64,000 bases of DNA from Haliscomenobacteraceae bacterium (lineage in GTDB: Bacteria; Bacteroidota; Bacteroidia; Chitinophagales; Saprospiraceae), in NCBI GenBank assembly GCA_947501115.1, contig CANMVX010000012.1, positions 39,788 through 103,787 on the forward strand, read 5' to 3'. The position numbers and the translations under genes are program-made. Every line of letters starts with the position of its first letter. Positions within the stretch are counted from its first letter, which is position 1. The notes beneath the pieces were generated by a model, which saw only the letters and a list, made by a program, of their open reading frames with translations, was not told where the DNA came from and ran no database searches. This document shows positions 19,708 through 29,718 of the stretch, piece by piece.

Positions 19708-20154
19708 TTATACAAGGACAATCGATCCCCCAGCTTTTTCAACCGCCTCTTTTGCAGCGGGAGAACAAGCATGAACAGATAAATTAACCTTAGCCTTTAA
19801 TTCACCCCTGCCAAGAACCTTCACTCTATCTAAACGAGCGATGAAACCATGCTCTTTTAAAGAATCAAGATTAATGTCTATTAGATTATGTTTTTCTACC
19901 ATTAGTTGAATATAATCTAAATTAATAGGAACGTATTCAACTCTGTTAGGATTCTTAAAGCCCACTTTAGGTAAACGCATCTGAAGAGGCATTTGACCAC
20001 CCTCGAAGCCACGCTTCAATTTATGACCAGTACGAGCTTTAGCACCCTTGTGGCCCTTTGTAGAAGTTCCTCCACGGCCAGATCCCTGACCTCTCGCTAT
20101 TCTCTTCCCTTTTTTTACAGCACCTTTTGCTGGTTTTAAGCTATGTAATTCCAT
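19708..20154 (-). CDS. rplO: 50S ribosomal protein L15 (uL15)
   Basis: 148 residues, near the usual 144. The N-terminal glycine- and basic-rich extension that threads into 23S rRNA is clear (KGKRIARGQGSGRGGTSTKG, then HKGAKARTGHKLKRGFEGGQ), followed by the globular part ending SPAAKEAVEKAGGSIVLV. It lies between rpmD and secY. Confidence 0.98.
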   Translation of the reverse strand: MELHSLKPAKGAVKKGKRIARGQGSGRGGTSTKGHKGAKARTGHKLKRGFEGGQMPLQMRLPKVGFKNPNRVEYVPINLDYIQLMVEKHNLIDINLDSLKEHGFIARLDRVKVLGRGELKAKVNLSVHACSPAAKEAVEKAGGSIVLV

Positions 20155-20186
20155 TGCTTGATATTTTAACTGATGTAAGTTATTGT

Positions 20187-20372
20187 CTAGTCAACTGCCG
20201 TTTCTGTAACCACTAAGTGAGCTACTTTGGCAATCATACCCATTATTTGAGGAGTAACTTCTTTAATCACCGAGTGATTAATTCTCCTGAGACCCAGAGC
20301 TACCATCGTATCCTTTTGACGTTTTGGACGATCGATAATACTTTTGATCTGTGTTACTTTTACCTTTGCCAT
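20187..20372 (-). CDS. rpmD: 50S ribosomal protein L30 (uL30)
   Basis: 61 residues, the short bacterial form. Seen are KVKVTQIKSIIDRPKRQKDT and LGLRRINHSVIKEVTPQIMG. It follows rpsE with only 3 bases between stop and start, so translation is probably coupled. Confidence 0.97.
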   Translation of the reverse strand: MAKVKVTQIKSIIDRPKRQKDTMVALGLRRINHSVIKEVTPQIMGMIAKVAHLVVTETAVD

Positions 20373-20375
20373 GTT

Positions 20376-20894
20376 TTAACCGTTAAATAGTTTTTCTAAA
20401 GTAATTTTACGTGTTTTTGCAATGACACGGGGATCTCTTAAGTTCTTAAGCGCTTCTATAGTAGCTTTTACTACGTTGTGAGGGTTAGAAGAACCTTGAG
20501 ATTTAGCTAACACATTATGTACACCAGCTATTTCCAATACAGCACGCATAGAACCACCAGCAATAACACCTGTACCATCAGAAGCAGGTTTCAAAAAAAC
20601 CTTACCGGCTTTAAATTTGCCTAAAACTTCATGTGGAATAGTACCTTTATAGATAGGAACTTTTACTAAATTCTTTTTAGCATCATCTGCAGCTTTTGTA
20701 ATTGCTTCAGAGACATCTCTCGCTTTACCCAAACCGTGACCGACAGTACCATTACCATCACCCACAACTACGATAGCAGCGAAACTAAAAGTACGACCAC
20801 CTTTGGTCACTTTGGCCACTCTGTTTAGTTGAACCAATTTATCTTTTAGTTCTGTTTCAGCGGGTTTGACCCGATTTTCATTCTGTTTTGCCAT
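20376..20894 (-). CDS. rpsE: 30S ribosomal protein S5 (uS5)
   Basis: 172 residues. It helps form the mRNA entry tunnel and affects decoding accuracy. The N-terminal S5 RNA-binding domain contains [20 protein letters not shown] and [20 protein letters not shown]; the C-terminal domain contains [20 protein letters not shown] and [13 protein letters not shown]. It lies between rplR (22 bases) and rpmD (3 bases). Confidence 0.98.
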   Translation of the reverse strand: MAKQNENRVKPAETELKDKLVQLNRVAKVTKGGRTFSFAAIVVVGDGNGTVGHGLGKARDVSEAITKAADDAKKNLVKVPIYKGTIPHEVLGKFKAGKVFLKPASDGTGVIAGGSMRAVLEIAGVHNVLAKSQGSSNPHNVVKATIEALKNLRDPRVIAKTRKITLEKLFNG

Positions 20895-20916
20895 TTTATT
20901 TTACAGTTGAGGATGA

Positions 20917-21270
20917 TTAAAACTGGAGTCCACCCTCACGGGCACCATCAGCCAATGATTTAATTCTTCCATGGTAAAGGTATCCAGAACGATCAAAAAC
21001 AACCTTTGAAATATTCGCTTCTTTAGCTCTTTCCGCTAAAAGCTGACCTACTTTGTAAGCTTGCTCTACCTTTGTTCCAACCCCTAATATGCCATTCTCA
21101 CGAGAATCAGCAGCCACTAAAGTATGACTGATAGTATCATCGATAATCTGAGCATAGATTACTTTATTACTTCTGAATACACTAATTCGAGGAGATGAAG
21201 CTACGCCTTTAATCTTTTTCCTGATTCTAAAGTGAATTCGCGTTCTGCTCTGTTCTTTTGTCAATTTCAT
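20917..21270 (-). CDS. rplR: 50S ribosomal protein L18 (uL18)
   Basis: 117 residues from ATG 21270 (MKLTKEQSRTRIHFRIRKKI), equal to the E. coli length; the frame extends upstream to 21318 but those 16 residues are not L18-like. It binds 5S rRNA in the central protuberance. Seen are SPRISVFRSNKVIYAQIIDD and VVFDRSGYLYHGRIKSLADG ending REGGLQF. Confidence 0.97.
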   Translation of the reverse strand: MKLTKEQSRTRIHFRIRKKIKGVASSPRISVFRSNKVIYAQIIDDTISHTLVAADSRENGILGVGTKVEQAYKVGQLLAERAKEANISKVVFDRSGYLYHGRIKSLADGAREGGLQF

Positions 21271-21347
21271 TATTGGACATTTACTAATCTTAGTGTAAGG
21301 CAAAAAATCCAGACCCAAGATCCAAATAAAAATAATATTAGTTAGGA

Positions 21348-21908
21348 CTATTTCTTTTTAGCCCCAGTTTTTCCTAGCTTTCTACGAACAATTTCGCCCA
21401 CAAAGCGAACACCTTTACCTTTGTAAGGTTCTGGTTTACGGAAACCTCTGATTTTAGCACTAACTTGACCAAGTAATTGCTTATCAATACATTCCATAAT
21501 TATAGTAGGGTTACCACCTTTATCTTGTTTTGTTTCCAGATTTACTTCATCAGGAAGCATAAAAAGGATTGGGTGAGAGTAACCTAAGGTTAATTCCAAT
21601 AATTTTCCTGTATTTGCCGCACGGTAACCAACGCCGATAAGTTCGATATTAGCTTTGAAACCTGTAGAAACACCGGTAACCATATTATTAATTAAAGAAC
21701 GATATAAACCATGTACGGTTTTGTGTCTTTTTTGATCCGTTGGACGTTGTACAGTAACTATTGCACCATTAATATCGACCGTTAAATCTGGATCAATTTG
21801 TTGGTTAAGTGAACCTTTAGGACCTTTAACGGTAACTAAATTATTCTTACCAACACTCACTTCAACCCCACCTGGAAGCGTTATAGGAGCTTTACCTATT
21901 CTAGACAT
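21348..21908 (-). CDS. rplF: 50S ribosomal protein L6 (uL6)
   Basis: 186 residues. It lies near the factor-binding site and the sarcin-ricin loop. Two L6 domains are present, with SRIGKAPITLPGGVEVSVGK at the start, GVSTGFKANIELIGVGYRA in the middle and the C-terminal signature PEPYKGKGVRFVGEIVRRK. It follows rpsH by 26 bases. Confidence 0.98.
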   Translation of the reverse strand: MSRIGKAPITLPGGVEVSVGKNNLVTVKGPKGSLNQQIDPDLTVDINGAIVTVQRPTDQKRHKTVHGLYRSLINNMVTGVSTGFKANIELIGVGYRAANTGKLLELTLGYSHPILFMLPDEVNLETKQDKGGNPTIIMECIDKQLLGQVSAKIRGFRKPEPYKGKGVRFVGEIVRRKLGKTGAKKK

Positions 21909-21934
21909 GTTTAATAAATTTAGAAGTGAGTAAA

Positions 21935-22342
21935 TTAGTAAATATAAAGTAGTATTTCACCACCAACGTTCATTTGACGAGCTTTTTTGTCTGTCATAAC
22001 TCCTTTCGAAGTAGAGACAATAGACACGCCTAGGCCATTAATAATACGAGGTATTTCGTCTGTTTTTGCATACTGACGAAGACCAGGCTTACTAACCCTT
22101 CCCAATTTACGAATAATAGGCTTACGTGTAAGAACGTCATATTTTAACGCTATACGAATAAGGCCTTGATTACCCTTACCACCCTCTTCGAATTTGTACT
22201 TGAGTATGAAACCCTGGTCATACAAAATTTCGGTGATAGCTTTTTTAAGACCGGAGGCTGGAATATCCACCAATCTGTGACCCGCCATTTGCGCATTTCT
22301 AATGCGCGTTAAATAATCGGCTATTGGATCTGTTACTGCCAT
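21935..22342 (-). CDS. rpsH: 30S ribosomal protein S8 (uS8)
   Basis: 135 residues. It binds the central domain of 16S rRNA and in E. coli also represses the spc operon through a site near the L5 start; no such site was recognised here. Seen are DPIADYLTRIRNAQMAGHRL and the C-terminal GVSIVSTSKGVMTDKKARQ with GGEILLYIY. Confidence 0.98.
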   Translation of the reverse strand: MAVTDPIADYLTRIRNAQMAGHRLVDIPASGLKKAITEILYDQGFILKYKFEEGGKGNQGLIRIALKYDVLTRKPIIRKLGRVSKPGLRQYAKTDEIPRIINGLGVSIVSTSKGVMTDKKARQMNVGGEILLYIY

Positions 22343-22398
22343 TGTATAAATATTTACCGTGCGGTATTTCTAAAGAAACCTACACAGTTGTTAAGAAA

Positions 22399-22668
22399 TT
22401 ACCAACTAGCTTTAGTGATACCCGGGATTTTACCATCCAGAGCCATCTCTCTAAACTTAACTCTACACAAACCAAATTGTCTGATATAGCCCTTTGGTCT
22501 GCCAGTTAACTGACATCTATTATGCAAACGAATAGGACTAGAATTCCTTGGAAGTAAATCCAACTCATCCCAACGGCCTTCTTCCTTTAACTGCTTTCTT
22601 TTTTCAGCGAATTTTTCAACTAAACGCTTACGTTTTTTTTCCCTGGCTATTAATGATTTCCTTGCCAT
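22399..22668 (-). CDS. rpsN: 30S ribosomal protein S14 (uS14), zinc-independent type
   Basis: 89 residues. The C-terminal signature [20 protein letters not shown] is clear. Only two cysteines are present, not the two CxxC pairs of the zinc-binding form, and the protein is of the longer class. Its ATG overlaps the rplE stop by one base (TAATG), so its translation is probably coupled to that of L5. Confidence 0.97.
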   Translation of the reverse strand: MARKSLIAREKKRKRLVEKFAEKRKQLKEEGRWDELDLLPRNSSPIRLHNRCQLTGRPKGYIRQFGLCRVKFREMALDGKIPGITKASW

Positions 22669-23234
22669 TATACTTCTTCTTTTTTCTGATTTTTGAATGG
22701 TAAACCTAAGGCTTTCAACAAAGCAAGAGCCTCAGCGTCTGTTTTAGCAGTAGATACAAAGGTTATATCCATGCCTGATACGCGTGTAATCTTATCAATA
22801 TCAATTTCAGGGAAAATAAGTTGCTCCGTGATTCCCAAACTGTAATTACCACGTCCGTCAAAACTTTTATCGTTAATACCTCTGAAATCTCTTACTCTTG
22901 GAAGAGCTACTCCTACCAAACGGTCAAGAAACTCATACATGTGATGATGACGAAGAGTAACTTTGACACCGATTGGCATTTTCTCTCTTAACTTGAAGTT
23001 AGAGATTGAAGTTTTAGCTTTGGTGGAAACAGCCTTTTGTCCGGCAATAGTAGATAACTCCGTAAGAGCTGCATCGACCATTTTCTTATCTTGAGTAGCT
23101 GCGCCCACTCCTTGGTTAATACAAATTTTAGTTAAGCGAGGAACTTGCATAACTGAACTGTATTGGAACTGCTCCATTAAAGCAGGAACGACATCTTTAA
23201 AATATTTGTCGCGAAGTCTTGGTGTATATTTCAT
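22668..23234 (-). CDS. rplE: 50S ribosomal protein L5 (uL5)
   Basis: 188 residues from ATG 23234 ([15 protein letters not shown]). It binds 5S rRNA and contacts S13 across the subunit bridge. Seen are [35 protein letters not shown] and ISGMD-like [18 protein letters not shown]. The start overlaps the rplX stop by one base (TGATG) and the stop overlaps the rpsN start (TAATG), tying three genes into one coupled unit. A GTG one codon upstream is possible but would move the start off that overlap. Confidence 0.97.
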   Translation of the reverse strand: MKYTPRLRDKYFKDVVPALMEQFQYSSVMQVPRLTKICINQGVGAATQDKKMVDAALTELSTIAGQKAVSTKAKTSISNFKLREKMPIGVKVTLRHHHMYEFLDRLVGVALPRVRDFRGINDKSFDGRGNYSLGITEQLIFPEIDIDKITRVSGMDITFVSTAKTDAEALALLKALGLPFKNQKKEEV

Positions 23235-23590
23235 CACTTGATCGTTTGGCCTGATTTTTTAGCATATCTTTCCATGTTACCTTCACTGTCTAGACGACGT
23301 CCTACGCGTGTTGGCTTATTTGTTTGAGGATCGACAACCATAATATTGGAAATATGAATAGATGCTGGCTTTTCAATAATACCGCCTGCATTTTCCTGTG
23401 TAGCTTTAGTATGCTTTTTGACCATATTAACCTGATCAATTAACACACGTTGTTTTTCAGGGAAAACCTCCATTATTTCATGTATTTTAGTTCTATCTTT
23501 AGAAGAACCAGAAATAACCACCACTTTATCACCCTTCTTAACCTTTAATTTAGGAGAGAAACGTTTTTGTTGAATGATATTTTTTTTCAT
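23234..23590 (-). CDS. rplX: 50S ribosomal protein L24 (uL24)
   Basis: 118 residues from ATG 23590 ([11 protein letters not shown]); the frame can be opened at an upstream TTG, which is less likely. The KOW motif is [19 protein letters not shown], followed by [20 protein letters not shown]. It is one of the first proteins to bind 23S rRNA. It lies 35 bases after rplN. Confidence 0.97.
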   Translation of the reverse strand: MKKNIIQQKRFSPKLKVKKGDKVVVISGSSKDRTKIHEIMEVFPEKQRVLIDQVNMVKKHTKATQENAGGIIEKPASIHISNIMVVDPQTNKPTRVGRRLDSEGNMERYAKKSGQTIK

Positions 23591-23625
23591 GTGCAATGTT
23601 TGAACCTTTAGAAGGCGCTAAATAA

Positions 23626-23991
23626 TTATAATACTTCAGGAGCAAGGGAAACAATCCGCATAAAATCTTTATCCCTAAGCTCTCTTGCCACAGGACCGAA
23701 AATACGGGATCCTCTTGGCTCATTTTGATTATTCAGCAACACACATGCATTATCATCAAAACGAATATAAGAACCATCTTTACGACGAATTTCTTTTTTG
23801 GTCCTAACGATTACAGCTTTTGACACTGAACCTTTTTTGATACCTCCAGGAGAAGTATCTTTGACTGAAACGACGATGGTATCACCTACGTGAGCATACC
23901 TGCGTTTAGAGCCACCGAGTACACGAATACAGAGGACTTCTTTGGCCCCACTGTTATCTGCCACTCTTAATCTGGATTCCTGTTGAATCAT
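23626..23991 (-). CDS. rplN: 50S ribosomal protein L14 (uL14)
   Basis: 121 residues. It contacts 16S rRNA in an intersubunit bridge and is the docking site of the silencing factor RsfS. Seen are [36 protein letters not shown] and the end [13 protein letters not shown]. Spacing to rpsQ is 58 bases. Confidence 0.98.
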   Translation of the reverse strand: MIQQESRLRVADNSGAKEVLCIRVLGGSKRRYAHVGDTIVVSVKDTSPGGIKKGSVSKAVIVRTKKEIRRKDGSYIRFDDNACVLLNNQNEPRGSRIFGPVARELRDKDFMRIVSLAPEVL

Positions 23992-24049
23992 AGTATGTAC
24001 ATTTAGCGGATTTGAAAACGATTAAAGTTACAAATCGTAAATTTCAAAA

Positions 24050-24307
24050 TTATTTTGCTCTCTCAATAACTTCAACTAATCTCCAGCTTTTATTCTTGCT
24101 TAGGGGACGAGTTTCCATTATACGAACTATATCACCGATGTGACATTCGTTCTGTTCATCATGTGCCATTAACTTTTTGGTCTTCATGATAAACTTTCCG
24201 TAGATAGGGTGACGAAATTTACGTTCTACTTTAATAGAAATAGATTTCTCCATTTTGTTACTAGAAACGACACCCACTCTAGTTTTTCTTAAGTTCCTTT
24301 CTTCCAT
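24050..24307 (-). CDS. rpsQ: 30S ribosomal protein S17 (uS17)
   Basis: 85 residues, an OB-fold primary binder of 16S rRNA. Seen are [34 protein letters not shown] and [20 protein letters not shown]. It follows rpmC by 19 bases. Confidence 0.98.
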   Translation of the reverse strand: MEERNLRKTRVGVVSSNKMEKSISIKVERKFRHPIYGKFIMKTKKLMAHDEQNECHIGDIVRIMETRPLSKNKSWRLVEVIERAK

Positions 24308-24326
24308 GATATTGCGACGTTAGCAA

Positions 24327-24590
24327 TTACAAATTTAATCTTCTTCTGCGCACTTTTTTAGATCTGCCACTTTGTTCTTCCGGAGTAAGAACCAAAATTT
24401 CTCTAGACCTTAGTTCCGTGTGAATTTGTGCAATTTCACGACGTAGATTCCTCAAAACCAGAGGATTACCTAAACCTTTAACTGCATGTTCAAACTTCAA
24501 TTTTTGATACTGCAATTCGGAGCGTTCCAATTCTCCTTGTAAGTCTAGTGTAGCCATTTCACGGAAATCCGTTATTCTGTTATTAGCCAT
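24327..24590 (-). CDS. rpmC: 50S ribosomal protein L29 (uL29), extended
   Basis: 87 residues, longer than the 63 of E. coli. The three-helix core is seen in DFREMATLDLQGELERSELQ and LRNLRREIAQIHTELRSREI. An added tail of about 20 residues ends in a basic patch (SGRSKKVRRRRLNL). L29 sits at the polypeptide exit tunnel near the docking site of trigger factor and SRP, so the tail would point to that surface. Confidence 0.96.
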   Translation of the reverse strand: MANNRITDFREMATLDLQGELERSELQYQKLKFEHAVKGLGNPLVLRNLRREIAQIHTELRSREILVLTPEEQSGRSKKVRRRRLNL

Positions 24591-24635
24591 TGTTAAAATG
24601 GATTAAATTAATGTTCAAAGACCCTTGCGGGATAA

Positions 24636-25055
24636 TTATTCAGCAATATCGTGGCGAACCACAATTTTTGTAAGACAAGGAAGCTTTTGTGCAGCCAATT
24701 TGAGAGCACCTTCGGCAACATCTCTTGGCACACCATCGAGTTCGAACATAATTCTACCAGCTTTAACTATAGCTACCCAATGATCCAGGGCACCTTTACC
24801 CTTACCCATACGCACCTCTTGAGGTTTGGAGGTAATAGGTTTATCTGGGAAAATACGAATCCAAACTTTACCCTCTCTTTTCATGAAACGAGTCATGGCA
24901 ATACGAGCGGCTTCAATTTGCCTGTTGGTTAACCTTCCGCTATCCAAAGATTTAAGACCAAAGCTACCAAAAGCAATAGTACTTCCTCTTTGGGCGACGC
25001 CTTTTATACGCCCCTTATGTTGTTTGCGGTATTTCGTTCTTTTAGGCTGTAACAT
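24636..25055 (-). CDS. rplP: 50S ribosomal protein L16 (uL16)
   Basis: 139 residues from ATG 25055 ([19 protein letters not shown]), matching the conserved L16 N-terminus; an in-frame codon at 25082 would add nine residues of no known use. It is needed for A-site tRNA positioning. Seen are [20 protein letters not shown] [35 protein letters not shown] and LPCLTKIV. Confidence 0.97.
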   Translation of the reverse strand: MLQPKRTKYRKQHKGRIKGVAQRGSTIAFGSFGLKSLDSGRLTNRQIEAARIAMTRFMKREGKVWIRIFPDKPITSKPQEVRMGKGKGALDHWVAIVKAGRIMFELDGVPRDVAEGALKLAAQKLPCLTKIVVRHDIAE

Positions 25056-25140
25056 AAAATTCTTTTTTATTGACTTTGACAATAAAGAAATGGGCCTTTA
25101 TTTCAAAGTTCGGCAAAGATAAACTTTTTTTAAATAAATA

Positions 25141-25953
25141 CTAACGTTTCCGTTGGTTTCTTCCGTCCGTACTTCCACCGGCTCCTCTTCTACGATTTCC
25201 GTCTCTTCTGTCGCCACCTTTTTCACCACCTCTGTCATTTCCACCTCTGGAGAAACCACCACTGTTGTTTCCAGAAACTGGTTTACCACTGGCTTGTTGA
25301 GCGACGGCTGGAGAAAGATCACGTTTTCCGAGTACTTCACCTTTACAAATCCAGGTTTTGATACCTATTTTACCATAAACGGTCTGAGCCTCCTGCCATG
25401 AGTAGTCGATATCAGAACGAAAAGTATGTAGTGGAGTCTTACCTTCTTTGAATTCTTCTGAACGAGCCATTTCTGCTCCGTTCAAACGACCAGAGATACG
25501 AACTTTTATACCTTCAGCACCAGGCGTACGCATGGTAGTCTGAATAGCCATTTTAATGGCACGTCTGTAGTTAATACGAGCTTCGAGTTGTTTTGCAATA
25601 CCTTCACCTACGATAACTGCATCCAGTTCAGGCTTACGGATTTCAAGAATATTAATTTGAATATCCTTTCCCGTTAACTTTCTTAATTCACCGCGAATTA
25701 ATTCAACCTCCTGACCGCCTTTTCCAATAACGATACCTGGACGAGAGGTATGAATAGTTACCGTGACACGCTTCAGTGTGCGTTCTATTACTACACGAGC
25801 GATACCCCCTTTAGAGATACGTGCTTGCAAATAATTACGGATTTGTTCGTCCTCAATAACTTTAGCCGCAAAATCTTTACCACCGAACCAGTTGGAGTCC
25901 CAACCTCTGATGATTCCTAAACGATTTCCTATCGGATTAGCTTTCTGACCCAT
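25141..25953 (-). CDS. rpsC: 30S ribosomal protein S3 (uS3) with Gly/Arg/Asp-rich tail
   Basis: 270 residues against 233 in E. coli. The KH domain (about 40-110) contains [20 protein letters not shown], and the C-terminal S3 domain contains [20 protein letters not shown] and [20 protein letters not shown]. About 45 residues follow that are rich in Gly, Arg, Asn and Asp ([20 protein letters not shown]), a low-complexity tail. S3 surrounds the mRNA entry pore and has helicase activity with S4 and S5. Tail function is unknown. Confidence 0.97.
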   Translation of the reverse strand: MGQKANPIGNRLGIIRGWDSNWFGGKDFAAKVIEDEQIRNYLQARISKGGIARVVIERTLKRVTVTIHTSRPGIVIGKGGQEVELIRGELRKLTGKDIQINILEIRKPELDAVIVGEGIAKQLEARINYRRAIKMAIQTTMRTPGAEGIKVRISGRLNGAEMARSEEFKEGKTPLHTFRSDIDYSWQEAQTVYGKIGIKTWICKGEVLGKRDLSPAVAQQASGKPVSGNNSGGFSRGGNDRGGEKGGDRRDGNRRRGAGGSTDGRNQRKR

Positions 25954-25985
25954 ACCTTCTGGTATATTATAATTTGATAAATTAA

Positions 25986-26375
25986 TTATTCTTCTGAAGC
26001 TGCGGCAACGGCAACAACTTCACTTTCTAGGGGTACCCTATTTTGCACAACGATAGTCACGTGATTTGTACGTTTACGTATTCTGTGTGCACGGCCGTGA
26101 GGTGCTGGACGAAATCTTTTTATCTGTGTACCACCGTCAACGAAGGCAGTTTTAATAAAAAGATCAAAATCAGCTACATCATTTCCTTCTGCTTTATTCC
26201 CCCAATTGGCTATAGCGCTATCCAGAAGTTTTTTCAACCAGATACCCGATTCCCTTTTCGTAAACCGAAGAATAGAAAGAGCATCACTTATTTTCTTTCC
26301 GCGAATATTATCCACTACCAAACGCATTTTACGTTCTGACATTGGGACATTTTTCAATTTGGCAATTGCTTCCAT
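25986..26375 (-). CDS. rplV: 50S ribosomal protein L22 (uL22)
   Basis: 129 residues. Its beta hairpin lines the nascent-peptide tunnel and is a site of macrolide resistance changes. Seen are [35 protein letters not shown] and the hairpin end [21 protein letters not shown] short Glu/Ala-rich end follows. It lies between rpsS and rpsC. Confidence 0.98.
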   Translation of the reverse strand: MEAIAKLKNVPMSERKMRLVVDNIRGKKISDALSILRFTKRESGIWLKKLLDSAIANWGNKAEGNDVADFDLFIKTAFVDGGTQIKRFRPAPHGRAHRIRKRTNHVTIVVQNRVPLESEVVAVAAASEE

Positions 26376-26419
26376 ATTAAACTCATTGAATACCTATAAG
26401 GTATTTTAGTAATTCAAAA

Positions 26420-26689
26420 TTATTTTTTACGATTTCCTGAGTGCCCCCTAAAATTACGGGTTGGAGAAAATTCACCCAATTTATGGCCCACCATGTTCTC
26501 AGTAACGAATACAGGAACGAAAGTTTTACCATTGTGCACGGCTATTGTTTCACCCACCATATCAGGAATTATCATAGAAGATCTTGACCAGGTTTTGATT
26601 ACTGATTTTTTCTTCGCTGTTTTGGATTCCATAACTTTTTCAAGAAGTTTATGAAAAACGTAGGGGCCTTTTTTTATTGATCTTGCCAT
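26420..26689 (-). CDS. rpsS: 30S ribosomal protein S19 (uS19)
   Basis: 89 residues. It is in the head of the 30S subunit, close to S13. Seen are [39 protein letters not shown] and [18 protein letters not shown]. It lies 46 bases after rplB. Confidence 0.98.
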   Translation of the reverse strand: MARSIKKGPYVFHKLLEKVMESKTAKKKSVIKTWSRSSMIIPDMVGETIAVHNGKTFVPVFVTENMVGHKLGEFSPTRNFRGHSGNRKK

Positions 26690-26735
26690 AGCAAATATAA
26701 TTTGTTAAAGTTAAGCTTATGAGGCTATCCTTAGG

Positions 26736-27569
26736 TTATGGATTTTTGGTTTTTCTCTTAGTGATAATCAATCTTGAAGAATTCTTCCGAGTATCACGCG
26801 TTTTCTGACCTTTGGCCATAATTCCTGTCCTTGAACGAGGATGTCCACCAGAAGCACGACCTTCACCACCACCCATTGGGTGATCGACAGGGTTCATAGC
26901 TACCCCTCTAACTCTTGGCCTGTTACCTAACCAGCGATTACGTCCGGCCTTACCCATAACTTGTAATCCATGATCAGGATTTGACGTATTACCAATAGTA
27001 GCTTTGCAAGTATTAAGTACACGTCTTACCTCACCTGAAGGTAATTTAATAACTACGTACCTCTCTTCTTTATTCATTAAAGTACCATAAGTACCAGCAC
27101 TCCTGGCCATTGAAGCCCCTTTTCCAGGTACTAATTCAATAGCATGAATGTTTGCACCCAGAGGAACTTCTTTAAGAACCATGGCATTACCCACGGTAGG
27201 AGGTGCACCCGGACCAGAGATTACAGTAGAACCAACGGCTAAACCGTTTGGCGCAATGATATATCTTTTCTCGCCGTCTTCATATTGAAGTAAAGCTATA
27301 TAAGCGGTACGGTTCGGGTCATATTCAATAGACATAACCTCAGCCTTTACACCGTCCTTATTTCTTTTGAAGTCTATAATTCTATAGCGACGCTTGTGTC
27401 CACCGCCCTTTTGGCGCATGGTCATCTTACCCGTATTGTTTCTTCCGCCTGACTTTTTAATAGGGGCTAGAAGACTCTTTTCTGGCTCATCGGTTGTTAC
27501 CTCCGAGAAAGTATTACCCACTCTGAAACGAGTACCAGGGGTAATTGGATTAAACTTTTTTACTGTCAT
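26736..27569 (-). CDS. rplB: 50S ribosomal protein L2 (uL2)
   Basis: 277 residues, normal. It is near the peptidyl transferase centre and needed for subunit joining. Seen are [31 protein letters not shown] and the signature [20 protein letters not shown] followed by [15 protein letters not shown], with the conserved central histidine. It follows rplW by 74 bases. Confidence 0.98.
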   Translation of the reverse strand: MTVKKFNPITPGTRFRVGNTFSEVTTDEPEKSLLAPIKKSGGRNNTGKMTMRQKGGGHKRRYRIIDFKRNKDGVKAEVMSIEYDPNRTAYIALLQYEDGEKRYIIAPNGLAVGSTVISGPGAPPTVGNAMVLKEVPLGANIHAIELVPGKGASMARSAGTYGTLMNKEERYVVIKLPSGEVRRVLNTCKATIGNTSNPDHGLQVMGKAGRNRWLGNRPRVRGVAMNPVDHPMGGGEGRASGGHPRSRTGIMAKGQKTRDTRKNSSRLIITKRKTKNP

Positions 27570-27643
27570 GATATGGTTTTCAATTTTGATTCATCACGGG
27601 TAAGCACACCATAAAATCTTACCCATACGAATCGTTAATAATA

Positions 27644-27943
27644 TTAATTACCGCCGAAGAAATCAATTTCCTCACCATGTCCAATACGCACGTAGGCTTT
27701 CTTGAAAGATGGTTTTCTACCTTTAAGAACACCTGATTTAGTGTTTCTTGATTTGGCTTTGCCAGGAACGACCAATGTATGGACAGAAACAACAGCTACA
27801 GAATACATGTCTTGTACTGCTTTTTTGATTTCCAATTTATTGGCTCTCTTATCTACCTGAAAACAATAATTGTTTTGCGTTCCAGCCAGACCCTCCGATT
27901 TTTCGGTAATCAGTGGTTTTATTAAAATAAACTTATTTGCCAT
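27644..27943 (-). CDS. rplW: 50S ribosomal protein L23 (uL23)
   Basis: 99 residues. It is the main docking site for trigger factor and SRP at the tunnel exit. Seen are LIKPLITEKSEGLAGTQNNY, VDKRANKLEIKKAVQDMYSV and KKAYVRIGHGEEIDFFGG. Spacing to rplD is 30 bases. Confidence 0.97.
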   Translation of the reverse strand: MANKFILIKPLITEKSEGLAGTQNNYCFQVDKRANKLEIKKAVQDMYSVAVVSVHTLVVPGKAKSRNTKSGVLKGRKPSFKKAYVRIGHGEEIDFFGGN

Positions 27944-27973
27944 TGTTCAACTAACTAGTGGGTAATACCCGAT

Positions 27974-28600
27974 TTAAGCTAATGATTCAGTTAACTTTCC
28001 AAGAGCTGTTTCAGAAAGTACTAAAGATCTCGCGTTCATGATATCATAAACATTTAAATCCTGTGCTCTTATAACTTTAGCTGTTGGTAGATTCCTTCCT
28101 GATAAATACACAACTTTGTCATGCTCAGGAGTAACCAAAATTGATTTTTTCTCTGAAATTTTTAGGTTCTGAAGTATATCGAGGAAAGCCTTCGTTTTTG
28201 GATTTTCAAAAGTGAAATCCTCAATTATTACGATGGAACCTGAAGCTGCCTTTGTACTTAATGCAGATACTCTGGCTAGTTTTCTAACCTTCTTGTTCAA
28301 CTTCTGTTCGTAATCTCTTGGAACAGGGCCAAATATACGACCACCACCATGATATAACGGGTTCTTGATATCTCCCTTACGAGATCCACCCGTACCCTTT
28401 TGCTTATGCAGTTTACGGGTCGAACCCGCAATTTCACCACGACCTTTTGTTTTGTGGGTTCCTTGACGCTGATTCGCCAGGTAAGCTTTAACAGCTAAAT
28501 AAATGACGTGATTGTTAGGTTCTACACCAAATATCGCATCTGGTAATTCAACCTCTCTACCGGTCTCCTGGCCATTTATATTATGAATAACTAATTTCAT
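27974..28600 (-). CDS. rplD: 50S ribosomal protein L4 (uL4)
   Basis: 208 residues. Its internal loop reaches the tunnel: RQGTHKTKGRGEIAGSTRKL, then HKQKGTGGSRKGDIKNPLYH and GGRIFGPVPRDYEQKLNKKV. In E. coli L4 represses its own S10 operon; the leader needed for that is not recognisable here, because the promoter found is far upstream before rpsL. Confidence 0.98.
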   Translation of the reverse strand: MKLVIHNINGQETGREVELPDAIFGVEPNNHVIYLAVKAYLANQRQGTHKTKGRGEIAGSTRKLHKQKGTGGSRKGDIKNPLYHGGGRIFGPVPRDYEQKLNKKVRKLARVSALSTKAASGSIVIIEDFTFENPKTKAFLDILQNLKISEKKSILVTPEHDKVVYLSGRNLPTAKVIRAQDLNVYDIMNARSLVLSETALGKLTESLA

Positions 28601-28634
28601 GCTAATAATATTAATCCCTAAGGACAGTCAAAAA

Positions 28635-29261
28635 TTACTTTTTCTCCAAAATAACAGTAGAACCATTGTGACCAGGAATAGCTCCTTTCACAAGAATTAA
28701 ATTCTTATCTGCGAATATTTTAACTACGCGAAGATTCTTGATTTTAATTCGGTCGTTACCGTCACGTCCTGCCATTCGCATTCCCTTGAATACACGAGAT
28801 GGATAAGAAGAAGCACCGATTGAACCTGGGGCGCGCTGTCTGTTGTGCTGACCGTGCGTAGCATCATTTACACCCGCGAAAGCATGTCTCTTAACAACTC
28901 CCTGGAAACCTTTACCTCTGGATTGACCTATGGCATTGATAGAATCTCCTTCACTGAAAATTTCATCTACAGTAATAGCATCTCCAATAGACTTACTTAC
29001 TGCATTGAAATCTCTGAACTCGATAACATTAGACTTTGGAGTCGTATTTGCTGCTTCAAAGTGACCTTTGAGCGCTTTAGTAGTGTTCTTTACTCTGGCT
29101 TCGCCGAAACCTAACTGTAAAGCATTATAACCATCTGTATCAGATGTTTTTATTTGGGTAACAACACATGGACCTGTTTCAATAACAGTACATGCTATAT
29201 TACGGCCAGTACTATCATAGATACTGGTCATGCCTATTTTTTTTCCTATTAATCCGTTCAT
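28635..29261 (-). CDS. rplC: 50S ribosomal protein L3 (uL3)
   Basis: 208 residues. It is an early assembly protein whose loop reaches the peptidyl transferase centre. Seen are [39 protein letters not shown] and [20 protein letters not shown]. The glutamine that PrmB methylates in E. coli appears within [13 protein letters not shown]. It lies between rpsJ (57 bases) and rplD. Confidence 0.98.
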   Translation of the reverse strand: MNGLIGKKIGMTSIYDSTGRNIACTVIETGPCVVTQIKTSDTDGYNALQLGFGEARVKNTTKALKGHFEAANTTPKSNVIEFRDFNAVSKSIGDAITVDEIFSEGDSINAIGQSRGKGFQGVVKRHAFAGVNDATHGQHNRQRAPGSIGASSYPSRVFKGMRMAGRDGNDRIKIKNLRVVKIFADKNLILVKGAIPGHNGSTVILEKK

Positions 29262-29318
29262 CAGACTTTTATTTTAATCTAAATACATCACTGCTAAATA
29301 TTGGGCAATGAAAATAGA

Positions 29319-29627
29319 CTACGTCAATTTAACTTGAATATCCACACCACTCGGCAATTCCAACTTGGATAGAGCATCCACAGTCTTTTGCGTTGGGGTA
29401 TAAATTTCAATCATTCGTTTGTGCGTTCTCAATTGGAACTGCTCACGAGATTTCTTATTGACGTGCGGTGAACGGAGCACAGTAAATATTTTTTTCTCTG
29501 TGGGCAGCGGAATCGGGCCAGTTACGATGGCACCACTATTGCGAACAGTTTTTACAATTTTCTCCGTCGATTTATCTACGAGATTATGGTCGTAGGAACG
29601 AAGTTTGATTCTAATCTTCTGATTCAT
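29319..29627 (-). CDS. rpsJ: 30S ribosomal protein S10 (uS10)
   Basis: 102 residues. It also acts as NusE in transcription antitermination. Seen are [40 protein letters not shown] and [20 protein letters not shown]. It follows fusA by 91 bases with no tuf gene between, and I saw no promoter box in the gap, so the S10 genes are likely read from the str promoter. Confidence 0.98.
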   Translation of the reverse strand: MNQKIRIKLRSYDHNLVDKSTEKIVKTVRNSGAIVTGPIPLPTEKKIFTVLRSPHVNKKSREQFQLRTHKRMIEIYTPTQKTVDALSKLELPSGVDIQVKLT

Positions 29628-29718
29628 GCCTTTTAAAGCTAGTTTATGTCAAAAAAATTAAGCTTTCAGGTACATTTACCTGTATGCAAATTACACTCTT
29701 ATTATTCAGGCAAAGGGA

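Noticed and set aside
29667..29682. CAGGTA/TACCTG hairpin between fusA and rpsJ
   Set aside because: Six-base stem with the T run not adjacent, unlikely to end transcription in the middle of the block.
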